Shown here piece after piece: positions 8,585 to 17,125 of a DNA stretch of 64,000 nt. Origin of the DNA: Caulobacter sp. CCUG 60055. GTDB taxonomy: Bacteria > Pseudomonadota > Alphaproteobacteria > Caulobacterales > Caulobacteraceae. The stretch is from positions 620,001 through 684,000 of the forward strand of contig NZ_PUIC01000001.1 of the NCBI RefSeq assembly GCF_022750545.1. The letters run 5' to 3'. Below the pieces are notes generated by a model. It saw nothing but the letters and a program-made list of their open reading frames with translations, was not told where the DNA came from and ran no database searches. Position 1 is the first letter of the stretch, and every line of letters begins with the position of its first letter. The position numbers and the translations under genes were made by a program.

Positions 8585-9322
8585 TCAAATATCGCCGCCA
8601 ACATCGCCGGATTTCAGCTTGGCCCGGCTCACATGTATCCCGCATTCGGTCTTTTCGGAACCCGCCCAGCGGCCGGAGCGCACGTCGCCCCCCTCGTCCA
8701 CGGCCTGGGTGCAGGGCCAGCAGCCGACCGAAGGATAGCCGAATTCGACCAGGGGGTGGGCCGGCAGGCCGTGCTCGGCCGCATAGGCGTCCAGCAACGG
8801 CTTGTCCCAGTTGGCCAGGGGATTGAACTTCACGTGCGCCTCGCCCTGCTCCACCACCGCCAGGCGCAGGCGGTCGCCGCCATGGAAGCGCTTGCGCCCG
8901 GTGATCCAGGCGTCGAAGCCCTCCAGCGCCCGGTCCAGCGGCAACACCTTGCGGATGTGGCAGCAGGCGTCGGTGTTCGACTTCCACAGGTCGGCGTCGG
9001 GATCGTGGATGGCCAGGTCCTGATATTGCGGCCGCAGGTCACGCACGTCGGTCAGGCCCAAGCTGGCCGCCAGCTGCTTGCGATAGTCGAGCGTCTGGCC
9101 GAACAGCATGCCGGTGTCGAGAAACAGCACGGGAATGTCCGGCTTCACCCGCGCCGCCAGGTGCAGCAGCACCGCCGACTCGGCCCCGAACGACGACACC
9201 AGCGCCAGCCGGTCGCCGAAGCTCTCGACCGCCACCTTCAGGATGGTCGCCGGGTCGGCCTCGCGCAGTCGCGCGTCGAGCGCCGCCGCCGAGTTCAGTC
9301 TCTCGACGCCCTCAAACGCCAT
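8585..9322 (-). CDS. cysH: Assimilatory adenylyl-sulfate (APS) reductase
   Basis: A 245-residue PP-loop protein that reduces activated sulfate to sulfite. The order DACCHIRK, then VGCWPCTQ, then ECGIH gives the CC plus CxxC cysteine pattern of the [4Fe-4S]-containing APS-reductase class, and the catalytic Cys in ECGIH near the C-terminus. PAPS-specific enzymes such as E. coli CysH lack the two cysteine pairs, so APS is the likely substrate. The ATG at 9322 lies inside the preceding DUF934 gene by 11 bases, so the genes are translationally linked. A longer frame upstream is only overlap. Confidence 0.92.
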   Translation of the reverse strand: MAFEGVERLNSAAALDARLREADPATILKVAVESFGDRLALVSSFGAESAVLLHLAARVKPDIPVLFLDTGMLFGQTLDYRKQLAASLGLTDVRDLRPQYQDLAIHDPDADLWKSNTDACCHIRKVLPLDRALEGFDAWITGRKRFHGGDRLRLAVVEQGEAHVKFNPLANWDKPLLDAYAAEHGLPAHPLVEFGYPSVGCWPCTQAVDEGGDVRSGRWAGSEKTECGIHVSRAKLKSGDVGGDI

Positions 9323-9821
9323 GGGCCCGCTCCTCGAAGGCGGGCCGGCGGCCGTCCGCCGAGCGCTGATAGACGTGGCGGAAGCGGAACGCCGCCCTGA
9401 CCCAGGCCTCCGGCGTCGATCCGTCGGCGGGCTCGAAAGCGTCGAAGCCGCAGCGGACCATGAACTGGGCCTGCTCCTGCAATACGTCGCCGACGGCGCG
9501 GATCTCGCCGCCGTAGCCGAGGCGCTCGCGCAGCAGGCGGGCCGAGGTGAAGGCGCGACCGTCGCGGAACTTGGGGAAGGCCAGCGCCACCACCGCCAGG
9601 CGCGGCAGGTCATAGGCCAGGGCCTCGACCGCCTCGTCCGATTGCAGCACGACGCCGACCTCGCGGCCCTCCGACAGCAGGGCGTCGCCCTCGGCCTGGA
9701 AGCGCGCCAGCGACAGGATCACCCCGCCGGCGGGAAGGGCCTGGTCGTCGGCGACCACGGTGAAGCGGTCGTTGGCCCAGGCGGCCGCACGCGGCCCGGT
9801 CAGCTTAATCAGCTTCGGCAT
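9312..9821 (-). CDS. DUF934 protein of the sulfite-reduction operon
   Basis: A 169-residue protein matching the DUF934 family, recognisable by the central stretches LPRLAVVALAFPKFRDGRAF, LRERLGYGGEIRAVGDVL and the end VYQRSAD. It has no known catalytic motif. In many Alpha- and Betaproteobacteria the gene sits between cysI and cysH as here, and it is annotated as an oxidoreductase probably involved in sulfite reduction; that role is by context only. It overlaps cysI by 17 bases and cysH by 11 bases, which argues for tight co-translation. Confidence 0.85.
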   Translation of the reverse strand: MPKLIKLTGPRAAAWANDRFTVVADDQALPAGGVILSLARFQAEGDALLSEGREVGVVLQSDEAVEALAYDLPRLAVVALAFPKFRDGRAFTSARLLRERLGYGGEIRAVGDVLQEQAQFMVRCGFDAFEPADGSTPEAWVRAAFRFRHVYQRSADGRRPAFEERAHGV

Positions 9822-11463
9822 AGACGGCCTCCTTGAACGGGGCGACGCCGGCGCGGCGGAAGGTGTCGAGGAAACGCTCCCCTTCCTGGCGTTCGCGCAG
9901 ATAGACCTCCACCAATTGGTCCACCGCCTCGGCGACGCGGCCGGCCGGCAGGGCCGGCCCGAGCATCTTGCCGACCTCGGCGTCCTCGGCGCCCGAGCCG
10001 CCGAGCGTGAGCTGGTAGAACTCCTCGCCCTTCTTATCGACGCCCAGGATGCCGATGTGGCCGACATGGTGGTGGCCGCAGGCGTTGATGCAGCCGCTGA
10101 TCTTGATCTTCAGCTCGCCCACCGCCTCGGCGCGGTCCGGCTCGGCGAAGCGCTCGGCGATCGACTGGGCGATCGGGATGGCGCGGGCGTTGGCCAGGGC
10201 GCAGTAGTCCAACCCCGGGCAGGCGATGATGTCGCTGACCAGATTGATGTTGGCCGTGGCCAGCCCCGCCGCCTGCAGGGCGGCGTGCACCACCGGCAGG
10301 TCGTCGAGCCTGATGTGCGGCAGCACCAGGTTCTGCTCGTGGGTGATGCGGATGTCGCCGAAGCCGTAGCGCTCGGCCAGGTCGGCGACGACCTCCATCT
10401 GCTCGGCGGTGGCGTCGCCGGGCGTGTCGCCGGGGCGCTTCAACGAAACATCGACGATGGCGTAGCCGGCCTGCTTGTGCGGCTGGACGTTGTTGCGCGC
10501 GAAGCGGGCGAAATCGGCGTCCTTGGACTTGGCCTCCTCGAAGGCGGCCGAGACCCGCGGCAGCACGTCGAAGGCCGGCGGCGCGAAGAAGCCGCGGATG
10601 CGCGCCAGCTCGACGTCGGGCAGGTCGACCTGGGCCGCGTCGATCTTGGCCCATTCCTCCTCGACCTGACGGCCGAACTCCTCGGCGCCGAGGGCGGCGA
10701 CCAGGATCTTGATACGGGCCTTGTAGATGTTGTCGCGGCGGCCGTGGCGGTTATAGACCCGCAGCACCGCCTCCAGATAGGACAGCAGCCGCCCGACCGG
10801 CAGGTGCTCCTTGATGGTCGGGCCGACGTGGGGCGTGCGGCCCATGCCGCCGCCGACGATCACCTCGAAGCCCAGCGCGCCGTCGCGCGAACGACGCAGC
10901 ATCAGGCCGATGTCGTGCAGCTTGGCCGCGGTGCGGTCCTTGGCCGCCGCCGTGATGGCGATCTTGAACTTGCGCGGCAGGAACGAGAATTCCGGATGCA
11001 GGGTCGACCACTGGCGGATCGCCTCGGCCCACACGCGCGGGTCGTCGATCTCCTCGGCCGTGGCCCCGGCGCGTGGGTCGGCCGTGGTATTGCGGATGCA
11101 GTTGCCGCTGGTCTGGATGGCGTGCAGGTCGACCTCGGCCAGGGCGTCGAGGATGTCCGGCGCGTCCTTCAGCTTGATCCAGTGGAACTGCAGGTTGGTG
11201 CGGGTGGTGAAGTGGCCGTAGCCCTTGTCGTAGGTGCGCGCGATCCAGGCCAGCCGGCGTAGCTGGCGCGGGTTGAGCGTGCCGTAGGGAATGGCCACCC
11301 GCAGCATGTAGGCGTGCAGTTGCAGATAGAGGCCGTTCATCAGCCGCAGCGGCTTGAACTGGTCCTCGGTCAGCTCGCCCGACAGGCGGCGGGCGACCTG
11401 GTGGCGGAACTCGTTGGCCCGGTCGGTCAGGAATTCGCGGTCTATGGCGTCGTACTGGTACAT
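9805..11463 (-). CDS. cysI: Sulfite (nitrite/sulfite) reductase hemoprotein subunit
   Basis: A 552-residue siroheme protein. The four [4Fe-4S]/siroheme cysteines appear as CPGLDYC (C-x5-C) near residue 425 and GCINACGHHH (C-x3-C) near 470. N-terminal ferredoxin-like repeats contain the conserved GYGHFTTRTNLQFHW. It reduces sulfite to sulfide; the neighbouring fpr suggests ferredoxin-dependent electron supply rather than a CysJ flavoprotein, which is absent here. Context with cysH, cobA (siroheme precursor synthesis), DUF934 and DUF2849 makes sulfite the likely substrate over nitrite. Confidence 0.93.
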   Translation of the reverse strand: MYQYDAIDREFLTDRANEFRHQVARRLSGELTEDQFKPLRLMNGLYLQLHAYMLRVAIPYGTLNPRQLRRLAWIARTYDKGYGHFTTRTNLQFHWIKLKDAPDILDALAEVDLHAIQTSGNCIRNTTADPRAGATAEEIDDPRVWAEAIRQWSTLHPEFSFLPRKFKIAITAAAKDRTAAKLHDIGLMLRRSRDGALGFEVIVGGGMGRTPHVGPTIKEHLPVGRLLSYLEAVLRVYNRHGRRDNIYKARIKILVAALGAEEFGRQVEEEWAKIDAAQVDLPDVELARIRGFFAPPAFDVLPRVSAAFEEAKSKDADFARFARNNVQPHKQAGYAIVDVSLKRPGDTPGDATAEQMEVVADLAERYGFGDIRITHEQNLVLPHIRLDDLPVVHAALQAAGLATANINLVSDIIACPGLDYCALANARAIPIAQSIAERFAEPDRAEAVGELKIKISGCINACGHHHVGHIGILGVDKKGEEFYQLTLGGSGAEDAEVGKMLGPALPAGRVAEAVDQLVEVYLRERQEGERFLDTFRRAGVAPFKEAVYAEAD

Positions 11464-11473
11464 GGCGCCGGCC

Positions 11474-11833
11474 TCACTTGCGCTTGATCAGGTTGACGCG
11501 GCCGCTGGAGCGCGCCGCGCCGTGGGCGGCCAGGATGGCGGCCACCTCGGCCCCGCCCTCGGCCTGCTTGCCGTGCTGGGGCGTGTTGGACGGTCCGAGC
11601 GCGCGCAGGCGCTCGCGATAGCTGATCGGCGCCGGCCCGGCCTCGCCCTGCTCGATGTCGATCAGATAGGGGTCGATCACCACGTTCGGCTGAGCCTTGG
11701 CGCCGGTCGCGGCCGCCTCGGCCGGGGCCTCGGCGTCGAACAGCTCGGCGTCGCCGAAATGCTCGACCCAGCGGCCCTGGGACCAGAACACGACTTCGCC
11801 GTCGATCAGGCGGTTGGCGGTCAGGGCCTTCAT
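11474..11833 (-). CDS. DUF2849 protein of the sulfate-assimilation operon
   Basis: A 119-residue protein beginning MKALTANRLIDGEVVFW, the typical start of DUF2849 proteins, which occur almost only between siroheme methyltransferase and sulfite reductase genes in Alphaproteobacteria. It has no catalytic motif I recognise. Start overlaps the cobA stop by one base (TGATG); it ends 10 bases before cysI. A link to siroheme or sulfite reductase assembly is suggested by context only. Confidence 0.85.
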   Translation of the reverse strand: MKALTANRLIDGEVVFWSQGRWVEHFGDAELFDAEAPAEAAATGAKAQPNVVIDPYLIDIEQGEAGPAPISYRERLRALGPSNTPQHGKQAEGGAEVAAILAAHGAARSSGRVNLIKRK

Positions 11834-12693
11834 CACCGCACGCCTCCGACCAGCGCCGCCGGAACGGCCGCGGGTTCGCGGACAGGCGGCGCGACGTCGG
11901 CCAACGCCGCCGTCTCGCCGATGATCAGTATGGCCGGACCGTCCAGGCCCTCCACGGCCTGGGCCAGCCCCAGCAGGGTGCTGGCCACGCGGCGCTCGCC
12001 GGGCAGGCTGGCGTTCTCGACGATCAGCACCGGGGTCGACCCCGCCCGCCCCGCCGCCATCAGGTTGCCGGCGACGGCCGGCGCGGTGGAAAGGCCCATA
12101 TAGACCACGACGGTCTGGTTGGTCCGGGCCAGGCTGGTCCAGTCGAGCTCGGGCGTCTCGCCCGAGGCGGCGTGGCCGGTGACGAAGGTGACGGCCTGGG
12201 CCAGGCCCCGGTGGGTGAGCGGCGCTCCGGCGGCGGCTGCGGCGGCCAGGCTGGCGGTGACGCCAGGCACCACATGGGCGACCGCTCCGGCGGCGCGGCA
12301 GGCTTCCAGCTCCTCGCCGCCGCGACCGAACATGAAGGGGTCGCCCCCCTTGAGGCGGACGACGGTGAGGCCGTCCAGCGCCAGGGCGGTCAGCAGGCGG
12401 TTGATGTCCTCCTGCGGCAGGGTGTGGCGCGACTTGCGCTTGCCGACGTCGATCAGGCGCGCGTCGGGCCGGGCGAGGTCGAGGATGGCCGGCGGCGTCA
12501 GACGGTCGTGCACCACGACGTCGGCGGACTGGAGGATGCGAAGGGCCTTGACGGTCAGCAGCTCGGGATCGCCGGGCCCGGCGCCGACCAGCCACACCTC
12601 GCCGGCTCGCGGCGGCGCGGCGGGGCGAGAGGACGACCGACCCAGGACGACCAGGCGGTTCACGGGGGCGCGACGGCCGGACAGACCACTCAT
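11833..12693 (-). CDS. cobA: Uroporphyrinogen-III C-methyltransferase (siroheme synthesis)
   Basis: A 286-residue SUMT-type methyltransferase: VWLVGAGPGDPELLT near the N-terminus, VVRLKGGDPFMFGRGGEE (SAM-binding loop), VPGVTASLAAAAAAGAPLTHRG and later VVYMG and PVLIVENAS. It makes precorrin-2 for siroheme, the cofactor of the downstream CysI. This is the stand-alone methyltransferase, without the CysG dehydrogenase/ferrochelatase half. I chose the ATG at 12693, preceded by GAGGA at about 10 nt; a longer frame upstream has no family similarity. First gene of the operon, facing away from the LysR gene. Confidence 0.92.
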   Translation of the reverse strand: MSGLSGRRAPVNRLVVLGRSSSRPAAPPRAGEVWLVGAGPGDPELLTVKALRILQSADVVVHDRLTPPAILDLARPDARLIDVGKRKSRHTLPQEDINRLLTALALDGLTVVRLKGGDPFMFGRGGEELEACRAAGAVAHVVPGVTASLAAAAAAGAPLTHRGLAQAVTFVTGHAASGETPELDWTSLARTNQTVVVYMGLSTAPAVAGNLMAAGRAGSTPVLIVENASLPGERRVASTLLGLAQAVEGLDGPAILIIGETAALADVAPPVREPAAVPAALVGGVR

Positions 12694-12869
12694 CCGGTTT
12701 AGGTCCTCTAAACGCTGGCCCGCCAAATGGGTGAACGGGACGGACCTCGCGGTCCGCCCCGTCCTTGTCCGCCGTCGAAAAGGGCCGATGCGGCGGCGGT
12801 GGTTGCAAAATCGGGAGAACGCCGCCATTTCGCAAACGAGGACTTCTGCCGGGGGCTTTAGCAAAACTC

Positions 12870-13814
12870 ATGGAACGTAGACGCCTGCCCCCCCTGAACG
12901 CCCTGAGGGCCTTCGAGGCCGCCGCGCGGCATCTGAACTTCAGCCGCGCCGCCGACGAACTGGCCGTCACCCCGGGCGCCGTCAGCCAGCAGATCCAGAA
13001 CCTGGAGGACTATGTCGGCGCGGCCCTGTTCAAGCGCACGCCAAAGGGCCTTTTGCTGACCGACGCGGCCCAGACCGCCCTGCCCGCCCTGCGCGAGGCC
13101 TTCGACCGCCTGGCCGAGGCCGCCTCGATGCTGACCGCCGCCGTCGACGGCCGGCGGCTGACGGTGTCGGTGGCGCCGTCCTTCGCCGCCAAGTGGCTGG
13201 TGCCGCGCCTGGGCAAGTTCGAGGAGGCCCATCCGCATGTCGACGTCTGGGTCTCGGCCGGCATGGAGCTGGTCGACTTCGCCTCGGGCGAGATCGACAT
13301 CGCCATCCGCTACGGCGCCGGCCGCTATCCGGGGCTCGAGGTCGCCCGGCTTATGCAGGAGACGGTGATCCCTGTCGCCGCGCCTGAGCTTCTGGCCGCC
13401 AACCCCTTGAACGACATAGACGAACTGGCGGGCCACATCCTGCTGCACGACGGCTCTCCCGACGCCGACGACAGCTGCCCCGACTGGACCATGTGGCTGG
13501 CCGCGCGCGGCATCCGCGGCGTCGACGGCGCGCGCGGACCGCGCTTCAACCAGTCGAGCCTGGTGATCGAGGCGGCGGTCAACGGCCGGGGCGTCGCCCT
13601 GGCCAAGCGCGCGCTCGCCCAGGCGGACCTCGACGCCGGCCGGCTGGTCGCGCCGTTTCAGATCGCCACGGCGGTCGACTTCGCCTATTACGTCGTCCAT
13701 CCCAAGGCCAAGGGACGTCTGCCGCAGGTCAAGGCGTTCGTCTCCTGGCTGACCGCGGAGGCCCAGGCTCACGAAGCCGCGCTTCTCACCATCGACAACG
13801 GCGCCGGAATCTAG
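12870..13814 (+). CDS. LysR-family transcriptional regulator (GcvA-like)
   Basis: A 314-residue regulator with an N-terminal winged helix (LNALRAFEAAARHLNFSRAA, then VTPGAVSQQIQNLE) and a C-terminal substrate-binding domain. The pattern resembles the GcvA subgroup. LysR proteins usually control the divergent neighbour, here the cobA-DUF2849-cysI-DUF934-cysH operon, so it is a candidate sulfur regulator, but the 175-base intergenic region shows no operator that I can assign with confidence. The chorismate mutase gene follows after 6 bases and is probably co-transcribed. Confidence 0.88.
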   Translation: MERRRLPPLNALRAFEAAARHLNFSRAADELAVTPGAVSQQIQNLEDYVGAALFKRTPKGLLLTDAAQTALPALREAFDRLAEAASMLTAAVDGRRLTVSVAPSFAAKWLVPRLGKFEEAHPHVDVWVSAGMELVDFASGEIDIAIRYGAGRYPGLEVARLMQETVIPVAAPELLAANPLNDIDELAGHILLHDGSPDADDSCPDWTMWLAARGIRGVDGARGPRFNQSSLVIEAAVNGRGVALAKRALAQADLDAGRLVAPFQIATAVDFAYYVVHPKAKGRLPQVKAFVSWLTAEAQAHEAALLTIDNGAGI

Positions 13815-13820
13815 TCCCGC

Positions 13821-14192
13821 ATGTCCTCTTCCGCTCTCGCCGCGACCCGGGTCGCGGCCGCCTCAGACGCCACCCTCATCCATGTCGACCCGCACAAGGC
13901 GCCGGCGGACTGCACGACCATGGCCGAGGTCCGCCAGGGCGTCGACGCCCTCGACCGCGCCCTGGTCCGCCTGCTGGTCGAACGCCAGGGCTTCATGGAC
14001 GCCGCCGCCCGCATCAAGCAGGACCGCAACGTCGTCCACGACCGGGCCCGCATCGAGGACGTGGTCGCCAAGGTCAAGGCCGCCGCCCGCGAGGCCGGCC
14101 TGTCGGAAGCCATAGCCGAGCCGGTGTGGCGCACCCTGATCGACCGCTGCATCGCCTATGAGTTCAACGCCTGGGACCAGCTGAAGCGCTGA
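13821..14192 (+). CDS. AroQ-type chorismate mutase
   Basis: A 123-residue all-helical protein with the chorismate mutase type II pattern: EVRQGVDALDRALVRLLVERQGFMDAAARIKQ, then a charged segment with the catalytic Arg/Lys residues and RTLIDRCIAYEF. The first 35 residues are a variable extension. It is short like monofunctional AroQ or PchB-type isochorismate-pyruvate lyase; the two cannot be separated from sequence alone. Downstream of the LysR gene by 6 bases. Confidence 0.8.
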   Translation: MSSSALAATRVAAASDATLIHVDPHKAPADCTTMAEVRQGVDALDRALVRLLVERQGFMDAAARIKQDRNVVHDRARIEDVVAKVKAAAREAGLSEAIAEPVWRTLIDRCIAYEFNAWDQLKR

Positions 14193-14234
14193 TCCCGCGC
14201 AGGAGCGCACGCCCCCGCGCCTCATCCCTTGGCC

Positions 14235-14576
14235 TCACCCCTTGAGCGAGCGCAGCGCCAGTTCGTGCTGATAGGCGGCGATGTCGAACAGCACCGCGTT
14301 CAAGGCGTCGTGGACGGCGGCGAGGCCGGACGCGCCAAGCCGCTCCGCCGTCTCGCAGGCGTCGCCGAGGGCGAAGGCGCCGACCCCCCGCGAAGCCCCC
14401 TTCAGGGTGTGAAGAGCGTCCCGCCACCCCTCGGAGCCGGGGTCGAGCATCGCCGACCATAGCCGCGCCTGCTCGCGGAACAGGCCCAGCACTTCCTGGA
14501 CGACGGCCTCGTCGCCTGCGGCGAAACGCTCCAGGTAGTCGAAATCCACCGCCCCGGTGATGTCTCGCCGCGCCAT
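14235..14576 (-). CDS. Histidine-phosphotransfer (Hpt) domain protein
   Basis: A 113-residue protein made of a single Hpt four-helix domain with the phospho-acceptor motif ALHTLKGASRGVGA (His near residue 56) and the following ALGDACETAERLGASG. Stand-alone Hpt proteins relay phosphate between hybrid kinases and response regulators. No partner kinase is in the window near it. It is 22 bases downstream of the M20 peptidase gene on the same strand, which is probably incidental. Confidence 0.88.
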   Translation of the reverse strand: MARRDITGAVDFDYLERFAAGDEAVVQEVLGLFREQARLWSAMLDPGSEGWRDALHTLKGASRGVGAFALGDACETAERLGASGLAAVHDALNAVLFDIAAYQHELALRSLKG

Positions 14577-14598
14577 GACGCCTCCCAGCTCGCCGCGA

Positions 14599-16020
14599 TC
14601 AGCCGCGGGTCGCGGCGAAGTGATCGACCAGGATGCTGGCGATCGAGATCGACACCCGCTTGCCTGTGGGAATATGCAGGAATTCGTTGGGGCCGTGGGC
14701 GTTGGAGTGCGGGCCCAGCACGCCGGTGATGACGAATTGCGCCGCCGGGAACTTCTCGCCGAGCATGCCCATGAACGGGATCGAGCCGCCCTCGCCCATC
14801 ATCGCCGCCGGGCGGCCGAAGGCGGTCTGCGAGGCCTTCTCGACCGCCTGCTCCAGCCACGACGCCAGGGCCGGGGCGTTCCAGCCGGTCGAAGCCTTCT
14901 CCAGCTTGAACTCGACCTTGGCCCCGTAGGGCGGGTCGCGCTCCAGCAGAGTCTTGACCAGTTCGCCTGCCGTGGCCCCGTCGGTGGTCGGGGCCAGACG
15001 CAGGCTCAGCTTGGCCGCCGTCATCGGCCGCAGCACGTTGCCGGCGTTCTCCAGGTTCGGCGCGCCCTCGAGGCCCGTGATCGCCAGCTGCGGCCGCCAG
15101 GTGCGGTTGAGCACCAGCTGGGTCACGTCGTCCGTCACCGGCTGCATGCCCTCGACGAACGGGAACTTGGCGAAGACCTCCTGGCCCAGGGCGTCCGCCG
15201 CCCGCCGCGCCTGCGCCGCCCGCTCCTCGGGAATCTCGGCGTGCAGGGCCGCGGGCAGGATCTGGCCGGTGGCCGGGTCCTCCAGCCGCGACAGCAGTTC
15301 GCGCAGGATGCGGAAGCTCGACGGCACCACGCCGGACGCGTCGCCCGAATGCACGCCCTCCTCCAGCACCTGCACGCTGAGCGCGCCGCCGGTCATGCCG
15401 CGCAGCGAGGTGGTCAGCCAAAGCTGGTCGTAGTTGCCGCAACCGGAATCCAGGCAGACCACCAGGGACGGCGCGCCGATGCGCTCGGCGAGGTGGTCGA
15501 CATAGTAAGGCAGGTCGTAGCTGCCCGATTCCTCGCAGGCCTCGATCACCACCACGCAACGGGCGTGGTCGAGGCCCTGATCGCGCAGCGCCAGGATGGC
15601 GCTCAGCGCGCCGAACATGGCGTAGCCGTCGTCGGCGCCGCCGCGGCCATAGAGCTTGTCGCCCTTGATCACCGGCGTCCACGGCCCGAGATCGTCGGCC
15701 CAGCCGGTCATTTCCGGCTGCTTGTCGAGGTGTCCGTACAGGAGGACCGTCTCGGCGCCGGCGCCAGGAATGTCGATGAAGATCAGGGGGGTGCGGCCCT
15801 CCAGGCGCACGACCTCGACCGAGGCGCCCGCAAGCCCGGCGAGCTTGGCCTTAGCCCAGGCCTCGAAGCGGCCGACCACCTGCTCCATGTAGCCGTGCTC
15901 GACCCATTTGGGATCGAACATCGGCGACTTGTTGGGGATGCGGATGTACTCGACCAGTTCGGGGACGATCTCGGCGTCCCACAGGCCTTCGACGAACGAC
16001 TTGATCTTGGCGGTGTCCAT
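14599..16020 (-). CDS. M20-family metallopeptidase (dipeptidase type)
   Basis: A 473-residue peptidase with a complete dizinc centre: YGHLDKQPE (metal His and Asp), GRGGADDGYA, the catalytic Glu in EACEESGS near residue 170, DSGCGNYD, and a C-terminal His in LGPHSNAHGPNE. The middle lid/dimerisation domain is present, so the length is normal for the carnosinase-like M20 group. It probably cleaves dipeptides in the cytoplasm. Monocistronic or with the Hpt gene. Confidence 0.92.
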   Translation of the reverse strand: MDTAKIKSFVEGLWDAEIVPELVEYIRIPNKSPMFDPKWVEHGYMEQVVGRFEAWAKAKLAGLAGASVEVVRLEGRTPLIFIDIPGAGAETVLLYGHLDKQPEMTGWADDLGPWTPVIKGDKLYGRGGADDGYAMFGALSAILALRDQGLDHARCVVVIEACEESGSYDLPYYVDHLAERIGAPSLVVCLDSGCGNYDQLWLTTSLRGMTGGALSVQVLEEGVHSGDASGVVPSSFRILRELLSRLEDPATGQILPAALHAEIPEERAAQARRAADALGQEVFAKFPFVEGMQPVTDDVTQLVLNRTWRPQLAITGLEGAPNLENAGNVLRPMTAAKLSLRLAPTTDGATAGELVKTLLERDPPYGAKVEFKLEKASTGWNAPALASWLEQAVEKASQTAFGRPAAMMGEGGSIPFMGMLGEKFPAAQFVITGVLGPHSNAHGPNEFLHIPTGKRVSISIASILVDHFAATRG

Positions 16021-16176
16021 GCCGCGAGCTCCTGAAAGCGATGTCCTGCCGCCGCGCCGTCGGCGCGGCCGTATCCGTTTTTGAGTTGGTTAGCCCATCC
16101 GCCCGGCCGCGTCTGCGGCGTCGGGTGAAACCCGATCGCCTCCCGGCGAGTTTCGTCTTTCCCAACCGGAAAGGCG

Positions 16177-16473
16177 ATGATGATGTTTTTCAACAAGAAG
16201 CATGATCAGAAAGACAAATCTGGCCGACACTTCACCCATGGTTCCAGCGCCTCCACCGCCGACATGGCCGTCGACGGCAAGGTCAGGCACGAAGACAAGC
16301 ACTTCGCCGCGCCCCACGCTCGCAAGGCGCGACGGCTGCCGGAAGGCCGTAAACACGACCATCTGGCCGAAAAGGTCGCCGCCGCCGAAAGTCGCCAGGA
16401 GGCCCTGCTTGACGAGGCCATCGAGGAGAGCTTTCCGGGCAGCGACCCTATCAGCCCAAAGCGCATCACCTGA
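16177..16473 (+). CDS. Small conserved hypothetical protein
   Basis: A 98-residue charged protein. I do not recognise a named family, but the C-terminal stretch LLDEAIEESFPGSDPIS resembles a tail motif (DEAxEESFPASDP) that recurs in small Alphaproteobacterial proteins. Three consecutive ATG codons (16177, 16180, 16183) follow GGAAAGG, and the third has the best spacing. The middle is rich in His, Lys and Arg. No signal peptide or membrane segment. Confidence 0.6.
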   Translation: MMMFFNKKHDQKDKSGRHFTHGSSASTADMAVDGKVRHEDKHFAAPHARKARRLPEGRKHDHLAEKVAAAESRQEALLDEAIEESFPGSDPISPKRIT

Positions 16474-16482
16474 AACCCCGCA

Positions 16483-16842
16483 TCAATCGGCGACGCTGAA
16501 CTGGTGATAGGCGCGGGTCTCGTAGTCGTAGAGGTCGACCCGGTCCCCCGTCACCGTGGCGCTGTAATGGGCGTTGCTCTTGTAGTCGAACCCCTCGACC
16601 CGGCCCTCGACGAGACCGAAGGTCAGATAGGCCTGCTCGCCGTGATTGAACACGCGATCCGGCAGCGGGCCGCCGATGGCGAAGGCGCCCTGATGGTCAT
16701 AGGCCTCGACCCGCCCCTGGACGACGCGCGCCGTGATCCGGACATACCCCCCCGCCGCGTGGTCATAGACGGCGCCATAGGCCTTGCCGTTGGCCAGGGC
16801 CGCGGCGATGGCGGCGACGGCGGGACGCGACTGTGCTTTCAT
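16483..16842 (-). CDS. Hypothetical protein with repeated beta-strand pattern
   Basis: A 119-residue protein of unknown function. After a short helical start the sequence alternates YDH..G.Y..I-type strands (YGAVYDHAAGGYVRI, GRVEAYDHQG, GRVEGFDYKSNAHY, DRVDLYDYETRAYHQF), suggesting a small beta-barrel or beta-sandwich with about four internal repeats. I chose ATG 16842 because GAGGAG lies 8-9 nt upstream. It is divergent from tRNA-Lys and convergent with the preceding small gene. Confidence 0.65.
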   Translation of the reverse strand: MKAQSRPAVAAIAAALANGKAYGAVYDHAAGGYVRITARVVQGRVEAYDHQGAFAIGGPLPDRVFNHGEQAYLTFGLVEGRVEGFDYKSNAHYSATVTGDRVDLYDYETRAYHQFSVAD

Positions 16843-17049
16843 GGCGGCGATCTCCTCGACCCGCCCATCCCTACAGGCGAAGACGCGCCAAGACGAGACC
16901 GGCGGATCGTGCGAAATCAACGCTTGCGATCCGATCGAAACGCGGCTAACAGAACGCCTCCCTGACGGGGCCCGGCCGTTCCCGACCATCGGAAAGGCCA
17001 GCCGACGCCGCTTCAGGGAACGCCGAAACGCCTTATGGCGCAACGGTTC

Positions 17050-17125
<76 letters not shown>

